A stretch of 64,000 nt of DNA from Amblyornis subalaris (Eukaryota; Chordata; Aves; Passeriformes; Ptilonorhynchidae), in the NCBI GenBank assembly GCA_018881555.1, contig JACAXG010000032.1:3422837-3486836 (forward strand), given 5' to 3'. Below are positions 36,055 through 47,700 of this stretch, in pieces. The position numbers and the translations under genes are program-made. The notes under the pieces were generated by a model. That model was not told the origin of the DNA. It made no database searches and worked only from the letters and a program-made list of their open reading frames with translations. Numbering within the stretch: the stretch's first letter is position 1; every line of letters starts with the position of its first letter.

Positions 36055-36262
36055 GTTTCCAAGAAGTACAGCGAGATCGAAGAGCTCTACCAGAGACTGG
36101 CAGCACGATATCCACAGGTTTCTCTTCCACTCTTGCCTAGAAAAGTTCTCTTCGTGGGGGAATCTGACATCTCTGAACGAAGAGCTATGTTCAATGATAT
36201 CATGAAATTCATCTCCAGAGATGAGGATCTAGCAACGAGCCCTGAGTTACTGGAATTTTTAG
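36055..36262 (+). CDS. HS1BP3: HS1BP3, coding exon 3 (second half of PX domain)
   Basis: The acceptor TTTCATTGCAG precedes and the donor TTAG|GTAACT follows. The exon encodes residues 71-139 plus one base of codon 140. It carries the PX signature KKYSEIEELYQRLAARYP, where many PX domains have R-R/K-Y-S-E-F. Then follow the proline-containing loop SLPLLPRKVLFVGESD, and SERRAMFNDIMKF and SPELLEFLG of the closing helices. The match to human HS1BP3 is unmistakable. The PX domain as a whole spans about residues 16-139, encoded by exons 2 and 3. Confidence 0.97.
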
Positions 36263-38211
36263 GTAACTAAAAGATGTGAGTGTCCCTGCTCCCATGAATG
36301 TGCTTTGTGAAAGCAGTAAGTTCTTGACTCAGGTAGCCAAAAACTAGAAAATGCCAGAATAAGGGCTGTCCCTGAAAATATCCTCATGTGCATTTACGGT
36401 GCTGGTCATGTTTGCTGATGTTTTCCCCTCGTCTCAGTGGACACGTGCCTCATTCAGGGCTGTTGATAGATACCTTCAAAGCAAGCACTGTGCTATCCTG
36501 TCTCTGATTTTCTGCTGTGCTTCAGAACACGTGAGTTTAGAAGGCTAAATAATCAGATGTTTGTTGTCAGTGGAGAGTCTCCCTTAGTGAGCAACACCTC
36601 CATGTTTTGTCTGTTTTTCCTGCAAGTTGTCGACTCTGAGAAAGATTTGCATAAAAGACAGATTTTTTATTAGTTAAACGTATTCTCTGACCAGCTTTTT
36701 TTTCCTTTTTAATTAATTTTTTAATTTTTTTTGGTTTCGTTTTCCTTAGCCTTATGTCCAGCTCTTGTTGCCTTTTGTAGTGATTCATATAGTTCCTTTC
36801 TTATGTCCCTGGGGCATAGCAGGGAGTCACTGAATGAATGGAACATATGGGTTCTCTGCTTTTAATTCAGCTGAGGGCTGCTGAGCAGGGAATACTCCAG
36901 CCTGATGCTGTGCAGAATTCTTAGTGGAGTGTTAGTTTTAAGGAAGTGAAGTTGCAAGGTGCTAGCAAGTGTGAACAGCCCATTTTGCAAAAGCATCAGG
37001 TGTGGCCAGATTAAAAGTTCTGTGAAACTGGCAGCTTCCTGAAGTCAAAGGGGGCAAAGCTGAACAATACTTGGGAAAATCCTTTTGCTAGTGAGTTTGG
37101 CAGTTGTCAGATGGCTTTTGTTTGGTTTTTGGTTTGGTTGGGTTTTTTTTCTCTGGCAGTGTTCTCTTGAAAGCAGACCCCTTGCACAGAGAATTCAGAA
37201 TCCATGGTGATTGATCTTTGCATGCTGGTTAACCTAACCGTGGTGCACATGTCTACAGCTAAGCTAGGCTGGACTGTCTTCATTCTGTGGACAGATTAGG
37301 TTCGAGTAATATGCCCTGTTCATCAAAATTTGCCTTAGAATAATGTAAGTCTCACCCTGATTTGGCAATGCAAACATAAAGAACTGGATGAGATGAGTCT
37401 CCCATGCCATGTTACTTCAGTAGTCAAAATGGTGACACCATGAATTTTACCCATCACAGTTTTCACTAGCCTTTTTTTTTAGCTAGTCTCATCATTTTAA
37501 ACTGCTTCCGTGGACATTCAGAGACTCGACACCAAGGAACAATTTTCACCTCATTCTCCTGTGCTTTGCCTGTAACAAGTATGGTGAGAAGACTTAGTTT
37601 CATGTTTCAGTTGGCTGAATTTGCTCAGTTGGATGCATCTTGCATATTGAAGGGTGTTAGAACTTCAGGCTTTTAGTGTAAACTGAAGAGCTGCTGTAGA
37701 AACTTGCTGTCCAGTGCTCTAATTTTAGCCCGAGTTAATTGAATAGTATCAAAAAGTGGACTTTATCTCACCTAGCTATGTGAAAATTAGCTACCTACAT
37801 CTTAGCAGAGTATTTATGGCCCCACTGTGTAGCCAGTGGAGAGAAATAGGCACTTCAGAGGGAAACTTTTCATATGACTTTATTTGGATGGGATGAATCA
37901 CCACATGGAAATTCCATTGTTTCTGTTGACTATAGAAGGGACATAAATAAGCAGATTTGACATGTGCTGCTGTGTCTCAGGTAAAGTTCATTTCCTCTGT
38001 CTTTCAAATGCTTTAAATCAGTAAACAGCTCAGACACATAATGACACATAGTGAATAAAGGGAACAGTGGGAGTGTTTTGAAAGAGTTTCACAAAAGCTA
38101 ATAATGTCCTTCATTCCTTGAACAAAACCATCAGGAACAGGTGCAAGATATAAAAAACCTGTAGCTGTTATCCTGTGTTCCCAGTTTTGCATCCATTACT
38201 GTGTTCTGCAG
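36263..38211 (+). other. HS1BP3: HS1BP3 intron 3
   Basis: A GT-AG intron of 1,949 bp, AT-rich with T-rich tracts near 36695-36735 and 37130-37150. I see no repeat family member, exon or RNA gene in it. Confidence 0.85.
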
Positions 38212-38431
38212 GAACAAAATCTTCCAGTGCCATTGACTTTAAGGGTAAAAACATGCCTGATGACAAGGAGAAAGAAGACGAAGAAAATGAGGCATTGGAT
38301 TTTTTCAAAGAGGAGAAGACACCTGACTTAATCTCACAGCTTTTGTCAGTGGAAAATGTCAAAAAAGGGGAGAAAAAAGAAGAGGAAGATGAGGAAGAAG
38401 AGGAAATTTTAGACCCTCTTGGTATAATCAG
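38212..38431 (+). CDS. HS1BP3: HS1BP3, coding exon 4 (acidic linker)
   Basis: The acceptor TGTTCTGCAG precedes and the donor ATCAG|GTATGG follows. The exon encodes residues 140-212 plus two bases of codon 213, in phase with exon 3. This linker after the PX domain is mostly polar and strongly charged: KEKEDEENEALDFFKEEK, then KKGEKKEEEDEEEEEILDPL and GIIR. The EALDFF and LDPLGI(I/M)R blocks are shared with the human protein as I remember it. The remainder is poorly conserved and is probably disordered. Confidence 0.95.
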
Positions 38432-40960
38432 GTATGGCTAAAATCCTATAAATCAGATTATTTAGATTTTAACCTAGTTTCCTAAATAAGGCTGTTGTGT
38501 GTCACTGTCCCCTTATCCCAACATGTTATTACACTGACCACTTTCAGCTGAATTTCACAGAGGAGGGGCCTCTGCAGTTCATGAGCAAGGTGCCTTGATA
38601 GAGGGAAGAGACTCTGTAGTGCCTCTTTGGTGCATTCTTCAGGAAATCCAAGTGACAGGGACATTGTGAAAGCCTTGATAGCTGGCTCAGCTAGTCCCAG
38701 CTACTGGAGGTGCTTTTGCTGGGCACTGCAACGTTCTACCACAAAGCATCAACCCCGCAGCATCCACTGCTTGTGCCGTTCTGGAGTACACTGGCGTTTA
38801 CAGTGTCTGGAACTGCTTGTGAGCTCACCTTGTGGCTTTTCTTTCCTTTTTCCTTTGTCTGAAGCTGTCACGTGCTAAATGCCACTGACGCATAAGCAAT
38901 AACAGCTTGAGAAACAGTAATTGAATCAAAGCTTCCTGATACTACTCTCTGAGTTTGTTTATGTGTCCAGTAATTTTCAGGCAGTTATTTTCTTCACTTC
39001 AAGATGGAATTTTTCACTGAATTCCAAAACCTTTTCTAACTACTGAAGCCTGGAAGCAAATTTAATTCATCAGTGGTTGGGATCATGAGTACTGACTACT
39101 TTTTAGGGTTCTCAGGTTTTAGGTGTCTAAGTGGAGAAGGCTTAGCTATTCTTGATCTTCAGTAAGCACTGGCTGACCCAGCTGGATTGTTTCAGCCACC
39201 CACAGTCACCACCTTCTACTGAATGTTCTCTGTCTTGGATCTAGACTGTGCTTTCAAAATGCTTCTTCATAGCAATAGGCAGTAACTGATAGCAGAAAGA
39301 CAGACCCCTCTCTTGGTGTTTCCCAATGACACTGAATCATTTCCAAGGGATCATTCACTCGGGGCTCTAAGCTGGAGTCTCCTACACTAAGTTTGGTCAA
39401 ATAAAATGAGTAATAGTGGAAGCACTATTTGGACTTTTCTCCTGCTGTTGTGAACATATTTAATTGTAGATGTCCAGATATTGTCCTTTTTACTTGAAGT
39501 ATTTAATCTTCTAGACGTCACCAGAAAACTTTGNATATTACTCTTTTGATGAAACGTGCTTAATTACTCAGCATCAAAATTACTCTTTTGTTGAAGAAGA
39601 GTTTAAAAATTTAAATAACTATTTACAATGAGAAGTTAGATAAAGCAGTACTTCCCACAAAATGGTCCTTAGTTTGTAAGTTTACAACAGCAGCTGTCCT
39701 TTTTTGGATAGGAAAATGATCTATTGGGTCAGCAAATGCAATGCTCTATTTTCCAACTTAGAACAAGTAGAAGCTGTAAAAAGCTTGCTGTGCCAAAACA
39801 AGCAAGTTTGCTTTTCTGCTCTGCACAGTTTGACATAGCTTTTGAAAATCTTGATTATTTTGGTCTTTTAATGCATTGAAGGATGACAAGATCTGGTATT
39901 TAATCCTCATTTATTTTCTTGCTTCCATTCTTTCTGAGAACAGAATTCTTACTGCATCAAAACAACTTTGTTTATATAAGTATGGTGTTCACTGGGGCGA
40001 AGCTGCAGCATGAAATGTTATGCAGTCAGATGTTTTTCACTCTAAACCAGTGGTTGGCTATCTATAAAAGAAATCTCCTCATGTATTTATTATTATTATT
40101 TTTGTGACTCTCACATATACAGTGTTGGTGCAGAAACATGAAAGTGGAAATGAGAATCCTGAGTTGGATTTTAGATTGTCTCTGTTCTCCTGTAATTCAC
40201 CATCCTTCCGTGGAAGTTATTTTCAGCTCACATCAATGGAGATCAGATTGGACATCAGCACTGTATCCCAGCTCTGTGCCATCTAGTAAGAAGTGTTGAG
40301 GTAGGAGGCCAGAGGCAGGAGCTTAGTGGTCAGTGGATGGACAGTTCTTGGGGGACCTTTTTAGGATGTCTTCTGTGCCTGTTAAAGTGTTTGATGCTTT
40401 CATGCTTTGAAGAGAGAGCTGCAGCCTCACAGCTTTAGTGGTTCAGATGTGCTTGCTGTTACTTTGGGATGGGAATGAATAAAACGGGAGGTGAACCAGA
40501 TAGATAAATGTGTTTAGTAGTAAACTGCCCCCTAATGCCTAGTAAATTCAGGTTAAAAAGGGAAAAAAAAAAATCCATGCTCCTTTCTTTTCCAAAAAAC
40601 CTTTGAAAAGATACAGAGTCAGCACTGAAAAAAAGCCAGTCCCTTCCGTACGGTAGTGGTGGCCAGAGTGCTTTGAGCAGCAGAGCTCCAGCCTAAATTG
40701 AATCATGTGTTTGGCATGATCTTACAGGGTTTTTGCTTTCTGGATGAGGATGAAACTGCTACAGTAGCACAGGCCTCCATATGCTGTCAGCACGCTTCAT
40801 TTGGTAACAACTTCTCCTCCTGGGCCAGAAGGCTGTGACTTGGATTTGGCCCAGCACTGCTGCTGTGCTGCTGAGCCACCCAATATCCAGTCAAATATCC
40901 TGGCCTTAGGGGTAAAATGCTAAACTAGGGCCTTTTTTGCTGGTTTTGTATTGCTGGTAA

Positions 40961-41342
40961 TCATCCAGGTGGAAGCTCATAATGGCGTGGTTCCTTTTGC
41001 CTGGAAGAGACATGCCAGGGGTGCTGATTCTCTTCCTCGCGTTGAAGGCTGTGGCTGAGTTGCTCTTTGATGTCAGGAGGGCAGCTCACTTTGCGATTCA
41101 GCTCTTCGTCTTCTCTAGGTATTAATGATGATCTACAAACTTTGTGTTTCTCTGTTGCATGGGTCTTATGCCTCAGAGCTTTCTGTGTTAACAGGGTGAT
41201 CCTGGGATTCTTAATAACAGAAAGACTGAGTTTTTTCTTGTCCAAATCAAGAACATGTTGAAAACAATCATATGTATTTCTGATTAAGTTTTCATCTTTT
41301 AACACCCCTTCTTTATATTTTTTACTCCAGGCCTGGTTCTTC
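40961..41342 (-). other. Unidentified coding-like reading frame, antisense in HS1BP3 intron 4
   Basis: On the minus strand a frame stays open for about 127 codons before a stop at 40963-40961. It follows an acceptor-like TTTTATTCNAG at about 41343. The deduced peptide is polar and lysine-rich with little low complexity (for example AWSKKYKEGVLKDENL and DEELNRKVSCPPDIKEQL), unlike the repeat-driven frames elsewhere. The frame continues to 41473 through one ambiguous base. I recognise no family and no ATG near its start. It could be a terminal exon of an antisense gene, a decayed retrocopy, or chance. Confidence 0.25.
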
Positions 41343-41681
41343 CTNGAATAAAACATGCTCAAAATTAAATTACATTTGTGGGATGCAGTGTTGAAATTCA
41401 TTGAGATATGTTTTCTCTTCACCCTCTGCCTTTCTTGGTAGTTTGGAGTATTGTTATTCCAGTGTGTTGTCACCAGTTACTCCGCAAGTTATTCTGGACA
41501 TTTGTAGAAATCTTTTAAGCTTTGGACAGAATATACAGGTCCTCTAAGAACAAGCACTCCTAATAAAGAGTAAGATGATCCTTTGATACCAGCTGTGCAT
41601 AAGGAAATGAATTATAGTGTACTCACTTTTGTAGCAGTGGCACATTTTAGCTCTATTTCACTTTTCTTAGCACTGTAAGTA

Positions 41682-41705
41682 TACAGTGACTTGTAAGTCA
41701 CTGTA
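41682..41705. repeat. Inverted repeat with 11-bp arms and 2-bp spacer
   Basis: TACAGTGACTT is followed by GT and its exact reverse complement AAGTCACTGTA. It is short enough to be chance, or a tandem of divergent nuclear-factor half-sites. Confidence 0.85.
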
Positions 41706-44700
41706 AAGCTCTCATAGCATTTTTTTTAAAGTTAGCATCTCTTTTTTTTTTCTTTTTTTTTCTCTTAAGCCATCATTATAATATTCCTTTGTTAAAATGT
41801 TTTAATTCCCTTATAAGTAGGAAATCAGATACATATTTAACTCCCCATTGTAGGGACAATATTAGGTATATTGACTTATCTTTGTCACCACTCTTTATCA
41901 CTTCTTTAAATCCATACAGCTCGATATTTGCAGATACGTATTTTTAAATCCGTAGTAGGCTACCACCATGCTTTGGTATCTGGGTTTTTAGAGGTGTAGT
42001 ATCTTTTAACAATGCTGTCTTTCAAAGGATTTTCCTCATTAATTGCAAAATAGTACTGTATGGCTAGTTTCAGTTACAGGGGGTTCTCCAAGTGGAATGC
42101 CTTTAGGAATGAAAGAAGCAAGAGCCCTGGAGCTGAAGGAGGCTAATCCTCTGAAGGGCATGGCATGGAACAGCAACACAAGTTGGATGAGCTATCCACC
42201 TGAACTGGGGTGGTCTTGATGGTACTGCTGAAAATTCTGCAATGGAAGAAAGGTGTGATTTGCCAGTGGTGTGAAGGGAGCTGTGTGAAGCGGGGATCTG
42301 GAGCAGCAGCAGTGCTCAGTCAGCTCGAGTCAGTGTGCCAGGGTGCCTTGGCCAGGGCTGACTTAGCACNATCTGGCTGTGGCTATACCATGACATTCTC
42401 CTGTCCTCTCAGTGAGGTTGNCTGTGTCCAGAATGCCCAAAGGAAGTGGCTGCTGGCCTGGGCTGCCTCCTGGGCTGTGTTTGGGATGGTTTGGGAGAAG
42501 GCAGGTTGTCCCATGCCAGGGCAGTACCAGGGACTGTCCTAACAGCTGAACTGTTGAACCGAGCTCCTGTGCTCAGCCCCAGAGTGTGAAGGAATTATCA
42601 AAAAAACCAGTATGGCTTTGTGTTCCTCTACCGACAGAGCTTTCTGCNTGCTGCTATCTTTGCTTCACTCTACCCTCAAAGTTCCCTAGGGCTTGGCTTT
42701 CTGTAGGGAATTCAGGCATCCAGTTGTGGATTTTTTTACTTAATCTAAGCAAGATCAAGTTCATGTTTCTAGGTCTTAATCTTAAAGCAATTTGAAAAAT
42801 GCAGTGACTGAATTGGGTTTTGTCTTCTTCTTTTGTGGATGAAATACACAGTTTTACACATATGTTGAAGCCAAGAGCTTTAGCATCTCTCTCCTCTCAT
42901 TCTGTAGTTAAAACAACTGAATTTAGTACTTGTATTCAGTTCATTCCAAAAACCTCAGANAGCAGCTGATTAAAATGACTGTGAACCGGCTCCTCTGAAC
43001 AAAGCAACAGTTTTGCCAAAGGGATATGACTGCCTCATGGGTTAAAATATGCAGCAGCCCTTTCAGCACATGTATTTCTTCACCTGCAGTTAACTTCTTA
43101 GGTAATATTTGTTCACCACTTTGGGAGAACCCACCTTTTCCTGTGCTTGCTTTTCCTATCTTCATCAGCTCTCTGCAGCCCTCACAGGAGCCTCTCCTCC
43201 GCATGTGGTTCCTCCCTTCCGTCCTTTTTTCCTTTGCCTCCCTAAATCTTTCAGTGACAGCATGTATTTCCTCAGCCGTAGGTTTTTCCTGGCAAACTGC
43301 ACAGAGTCCAGAGGTGAGTATTCCCCAGGCAAGAGTTCTATCTCCACGTGGGTCCTGGAGAGTTTGTCTCAACTCTCTGGCTTTGTTATTGTTTCAGAGG
43401 ATTTCCCCTCATGGCTTCTCCTCATCCAAATTTGTGTCTTTGCTGAGGAATAAAGGCGTGTGAGTAGGTGGAAGCATTGCATCTGTTGGGTTTAAACACA
43501 GATACAGATAAGTCCTGACAACAGTTAGGAAGGGATGGGGCTGGTGAGGGCTGACCTTCTGGGGGCCTTCTGCCAGAGGTTTTTAAAAGCCTTGTAGGTG
43601 GTTGTTGCTGGGATCGAGCTTGAGCACCTCCAGTGCCAGAGGTTTGCTTTTGCTGGGTTTAGTTGGTAAAGAGATTATTAAAGCACTTGGTGCTTTTTCT
43701 GGCTGCAGATGAAATGCCAAGGTGATGGCTTGGAGCAGGAGATTGGCAGGGAATGAGCAGCCAGGAGCCAGCCCTGGCTTTGCCAGAGCCTGCCGAGCCA
43801 GGCAGGCTGCAGGAGGCAGTGAGTTGGCACACAAGCCAGCAGTTGTTTCTGGGTTGCATCCTACACCGTTGTTTCCCAGCCTCTTAATGGCAGCCAGGCT
43901 AGAGTCTGACTCCTGAGTTGTTGATCCCAGTGCTCTCTTTCCTTTCCTCTTCCCTGTTGTGGCAGAAGAGCCTGCGATGGCCTCAGCCTTTTGTCTTTGG
44001 GGAAGAAATGCATGGCAACATTTAGCATCTTTCCAAGTGGTTTTATTGATGGAGTGCCCAGAGCTGTAATAGGTGAGGGCAGTGTACTTGCTGATGGATT
44101 TTCCCCTCCAAGGAAGAGAATTTCTGCAGGCTGGAGCGGTGTCATAGCACAGCTGCTGTCGGCTGGACAGATGGTCTGGAGCAAACTTGTCAAAATGTGT
44201 GTTCAGCTGCTGTGCCTTCTGGTCCTTGGTTGGCAGGGCTGTATTCCTGCTGCTCCTCAGGNGTCCTCCTACTCCTCAGTTACTGACAAATTCACAGCTG
44301 CCTTTTGGTCTAGCCAGGTACGTGTGTGACTTCGCCTCTGAATCCAGTAGGATTCATATACAGCAGTAAAACCACTTGTCTATTTGTCCTCATCAGCTGA
44401 GAGTGAAGGTGTCAAAACATCAAAGAAGAGTGAAAATACAGGTTATTTTCTCTTTAATAAAATTCAGATAGCTAAGACAATGAATGAGAAAATAAAGACC
44501 TTTGTTTTCCTAGCAATGTCTGTATCTGTGCTCACAGCTGTGAGGCCCTCAGAGATTTAAACAGGCAAATCTTTATTTTCTGTTGGTTGTTGAGTCACAA
44601 GCTTAGGTTGCAAGGCATGTTTGACCATCACTTTGCCAAGTGACACAAGTATTTGTCNCAATTCCAATCCAGCTGCTGTCAGATTGACACCTCACAACAT

Positions 44701-47700
44701 CCCAGTAAACAACCCCATTGGTCTTCTACTGACAGATGAAATTTTTCTGAAAACCAAGGACATAGTCTGGTATAGTGTTCTTCCCCATCAAAGAGAGGAG
44801 AAAGAAGAAAAAGGAACAAAAATTCTGTATTACCTACCCAGTTAAAGGATAAGCCTCACTTACTGTTCATAAATTATCTGGCCTCAACATTTTTTAGGGG
44901 CAACCCTGTAGTCTCTCCTTGGGGTTGTTTTAACTGAGTGGCTAGGGAGTAAAGCAGGATAGCAGGGATGCTCTCCTTGCAGGAATTCAGTCCCTCCTGT
45001 TTGTCTCTGCTGAACTTGTGTTTATAGGTGTTTTGTGGGTGATGTTTTCCCATGCAGTGGGCTTTCCTTTCTCTTCTGCTGCCAATACCANCTCCTGAGC
45101 ACAGCTTTCAGTGTGTTTCTTTACTGCAAATATTGCTGTCCTCGCAGAAATGGAAGGTTGAGGATGATTGAAAGAAAACAGTGGAAAATGGAACCATATT
45201 TATCTGCTGGATCTCACAGAATCATCCGTATTTGTTCTGTGTTACGTCTTCGGAGTGGAAGAAATGTGGAAGAAAACTACCAAGGCTTGTGTTGCTCCAA
45301 GTGTTGGAACTGACACCATTTCCTAGCTGTGCTTTCCAGCCAGGGAAGTCGAGTTGGATGTGTGAAGGCCCTCTTCTCTCATTGCTTTTCTTTGGGAGGG
45401 CAGACTGAATGAGGTGTGCTCAGGAAAACTGAGATTTTTCCNGTACTCCTGGGCTTGTAGTTGCAATATGTTCTATCCGTAAGCACTTTGTCGGGAGAGT
45501 GTCTGGTATGTCTGCTCCTGGCAATCAGAAAGAACTGTAGCTTGGGGTCAGAGCTAGGGAACTCACACTGTTGTAGAGTTTTGGAGTGGAGTGGATACAC
45601 AACTCACAGATCTAAAATTGGCTGTTCTGTGTTTTCTTTTATTTTGGAAATNGTCATTTCCCTGACCTAAGGAAAACTTGTGAGAGTCCTTTGTGTGCCA
45701 GCATTGTCCTTATCTGCATTCATATTTCCCTGTCTAGTGTTGGATTTTTGGTCCCATGAGATTATGCAGTCATTATTTCCCCACGTTTTTAAGCAATTGC
45801 CTGGCTTAAAGTTCAGTGGTGAGTTGCTGTCATTACTGGCTTGAGTGATTCCAGTACATACACAGCTGGAACATGAGGATCCTTTGGGAAGGAGTTTTAG
45901 TAATTATTCTAATGTGCTTCATTTTCTTTCTGATTAGAACACTGAATATACTTTAATGGGTTTTATAAATAGTTAATTTGTGTTTATGCCATCATCCTAA
46001 GCCCGAAGGGCCGAAAATAGCTCTCTAGTCTGTGTAGTGTTACAGCTGTGTGTACCATCCGGTGGTGTTCTCAAGCAGAACACAAATGTAACTACACCTG
46101 GGGTAAAATGCAGCAAGGACTTAATTGCTTCGTGCAACACTTCCTTGCAGCATCAGACCGTAAGTGAAGAGCACTTAATTCAACTGGAAATGCAGAGGGA
46201 ATTGCACCGATGTAAATTAAAATACCCGGCTTGGAATTTGACCAGATTGCTAAAGTAGATTGTCTGCTTTTAAGAAAGATTTCACAGGATTTTTAACAGA
46301 CCTGGTTCATTGTTTACAATGTTCTAAAGGAATAAAACTTGCCACACACTTTTCTGTGCATAGAAGAACTGTAGAGCCAAGTAATACCAGGGAACTGGAA
46401 TGAAATGCCATTGCCACTAGCTGGCACCAGCTTTCAAATGATTCCCATAGTCCTCTGAGTGAACTCTCAGCTTTTGGCTTCTGCCTCCTTTAGGCATTGT
46501 GGCAGAACTAAGCAGCACTGAAGGCGTGCAGGAGCTGCCGTGAGCCGCTCTGCAGGCGTGTTCAGCAGGTCCTTACTTAACTGAGACAGGAGGAGTAGGA
46601 GGCAGGAGATCCTTTAGAGGGGCTACAGGATAAATTTACGACTACACAGAATCAAAAGTGTCCTTTTTTTACTTCTGCTTTGGAAGAGGATTGAACATGA
46701 TGTAATTGGGCAGATTTAAACATGTTTTGTTTCATGTACTTTACAATAATAGGATGACTCAAGTCCTTAATTAGAATAAAAAAGCATTACCTCATCAATG
46801 AGCCTGCTCCTTTCACCAAGGCAGGGGAAATCTTTGATCGACAGATGCAGGGAACTGCTCATAGATGAGACAGACTGCTAATGAGGCATGGAGTCAGAGC
46901 TGCCCTCTTGCTTTTCTGTTTGAGGAAAACAGAATTGTTGGTTGTAGAAGAAGCTGTCTGTGGGGTGAACATGTGCTCAGTTTAAGTCGAGATGGGAGAC
47001 TTACTTTTCCTTTCATCTGATGCTGTCAGCTTCCTAATGCAGCAGACTTAATAAAACCATTGTTCCCTTTTCCCTATAGACCTGCTGCAGACATTTCTGT
47101 CTTCGTTTCAAAGGATCAAAGAATCAGCTTGTGGAAAACTGTTTTTGAAAGCAATCTGTAAAACTTTGCCAAAAATGCATGAATTAGCTATATAACTATA
47201 GACTGGCATTAATTAACACACCTGGGATCACATCTCTTGCTACTGCCCCTTGCAGCATTTGGCCAGGTCTGAAATCATCTGAAGTGTCAATTAAAAAAGG
47301 AATGGCCCTAAGGGCAGACACATCTGGGACTCAGCAGCTCTACATTCTGCACTTGAATTTCTTGGGCCATATCTCAGTACTTAAAAGTTAGATTTCTCCA
47401 TTATCCCTTTAGTAAAAGGAATAAAAGTGATTTTATAGGTCTGCCTGGGGAAAAGTTTCCCTTTGCACAGAAATGTGACATTCAGATAGTTGTTAATGAC
47501 CATTGTCATTGAAGTGAGAGAAATGCTTTCCACTACCTTCTATAATTTGGATAAGACTCAAAACCTTTCTTTACATATTGTCTGAAATGCCCAGTCATGT
47601 CCAAATCATAAGGGGGAGTAAGATTTATTATCACAGTGAAATACACAGCTGTGGTAGGTGGTTTGACTGTGGCTAAACTAGTAAATAAAAGCAGACAGGA

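Noticed and set aside
45213..45260. CACAGAATCAT, like the end of a minus-strand CR1
   Set aside because: The following bases do not continue into CR1 (no GGTTGGAAGGGACC-type block), so it is a chance match.
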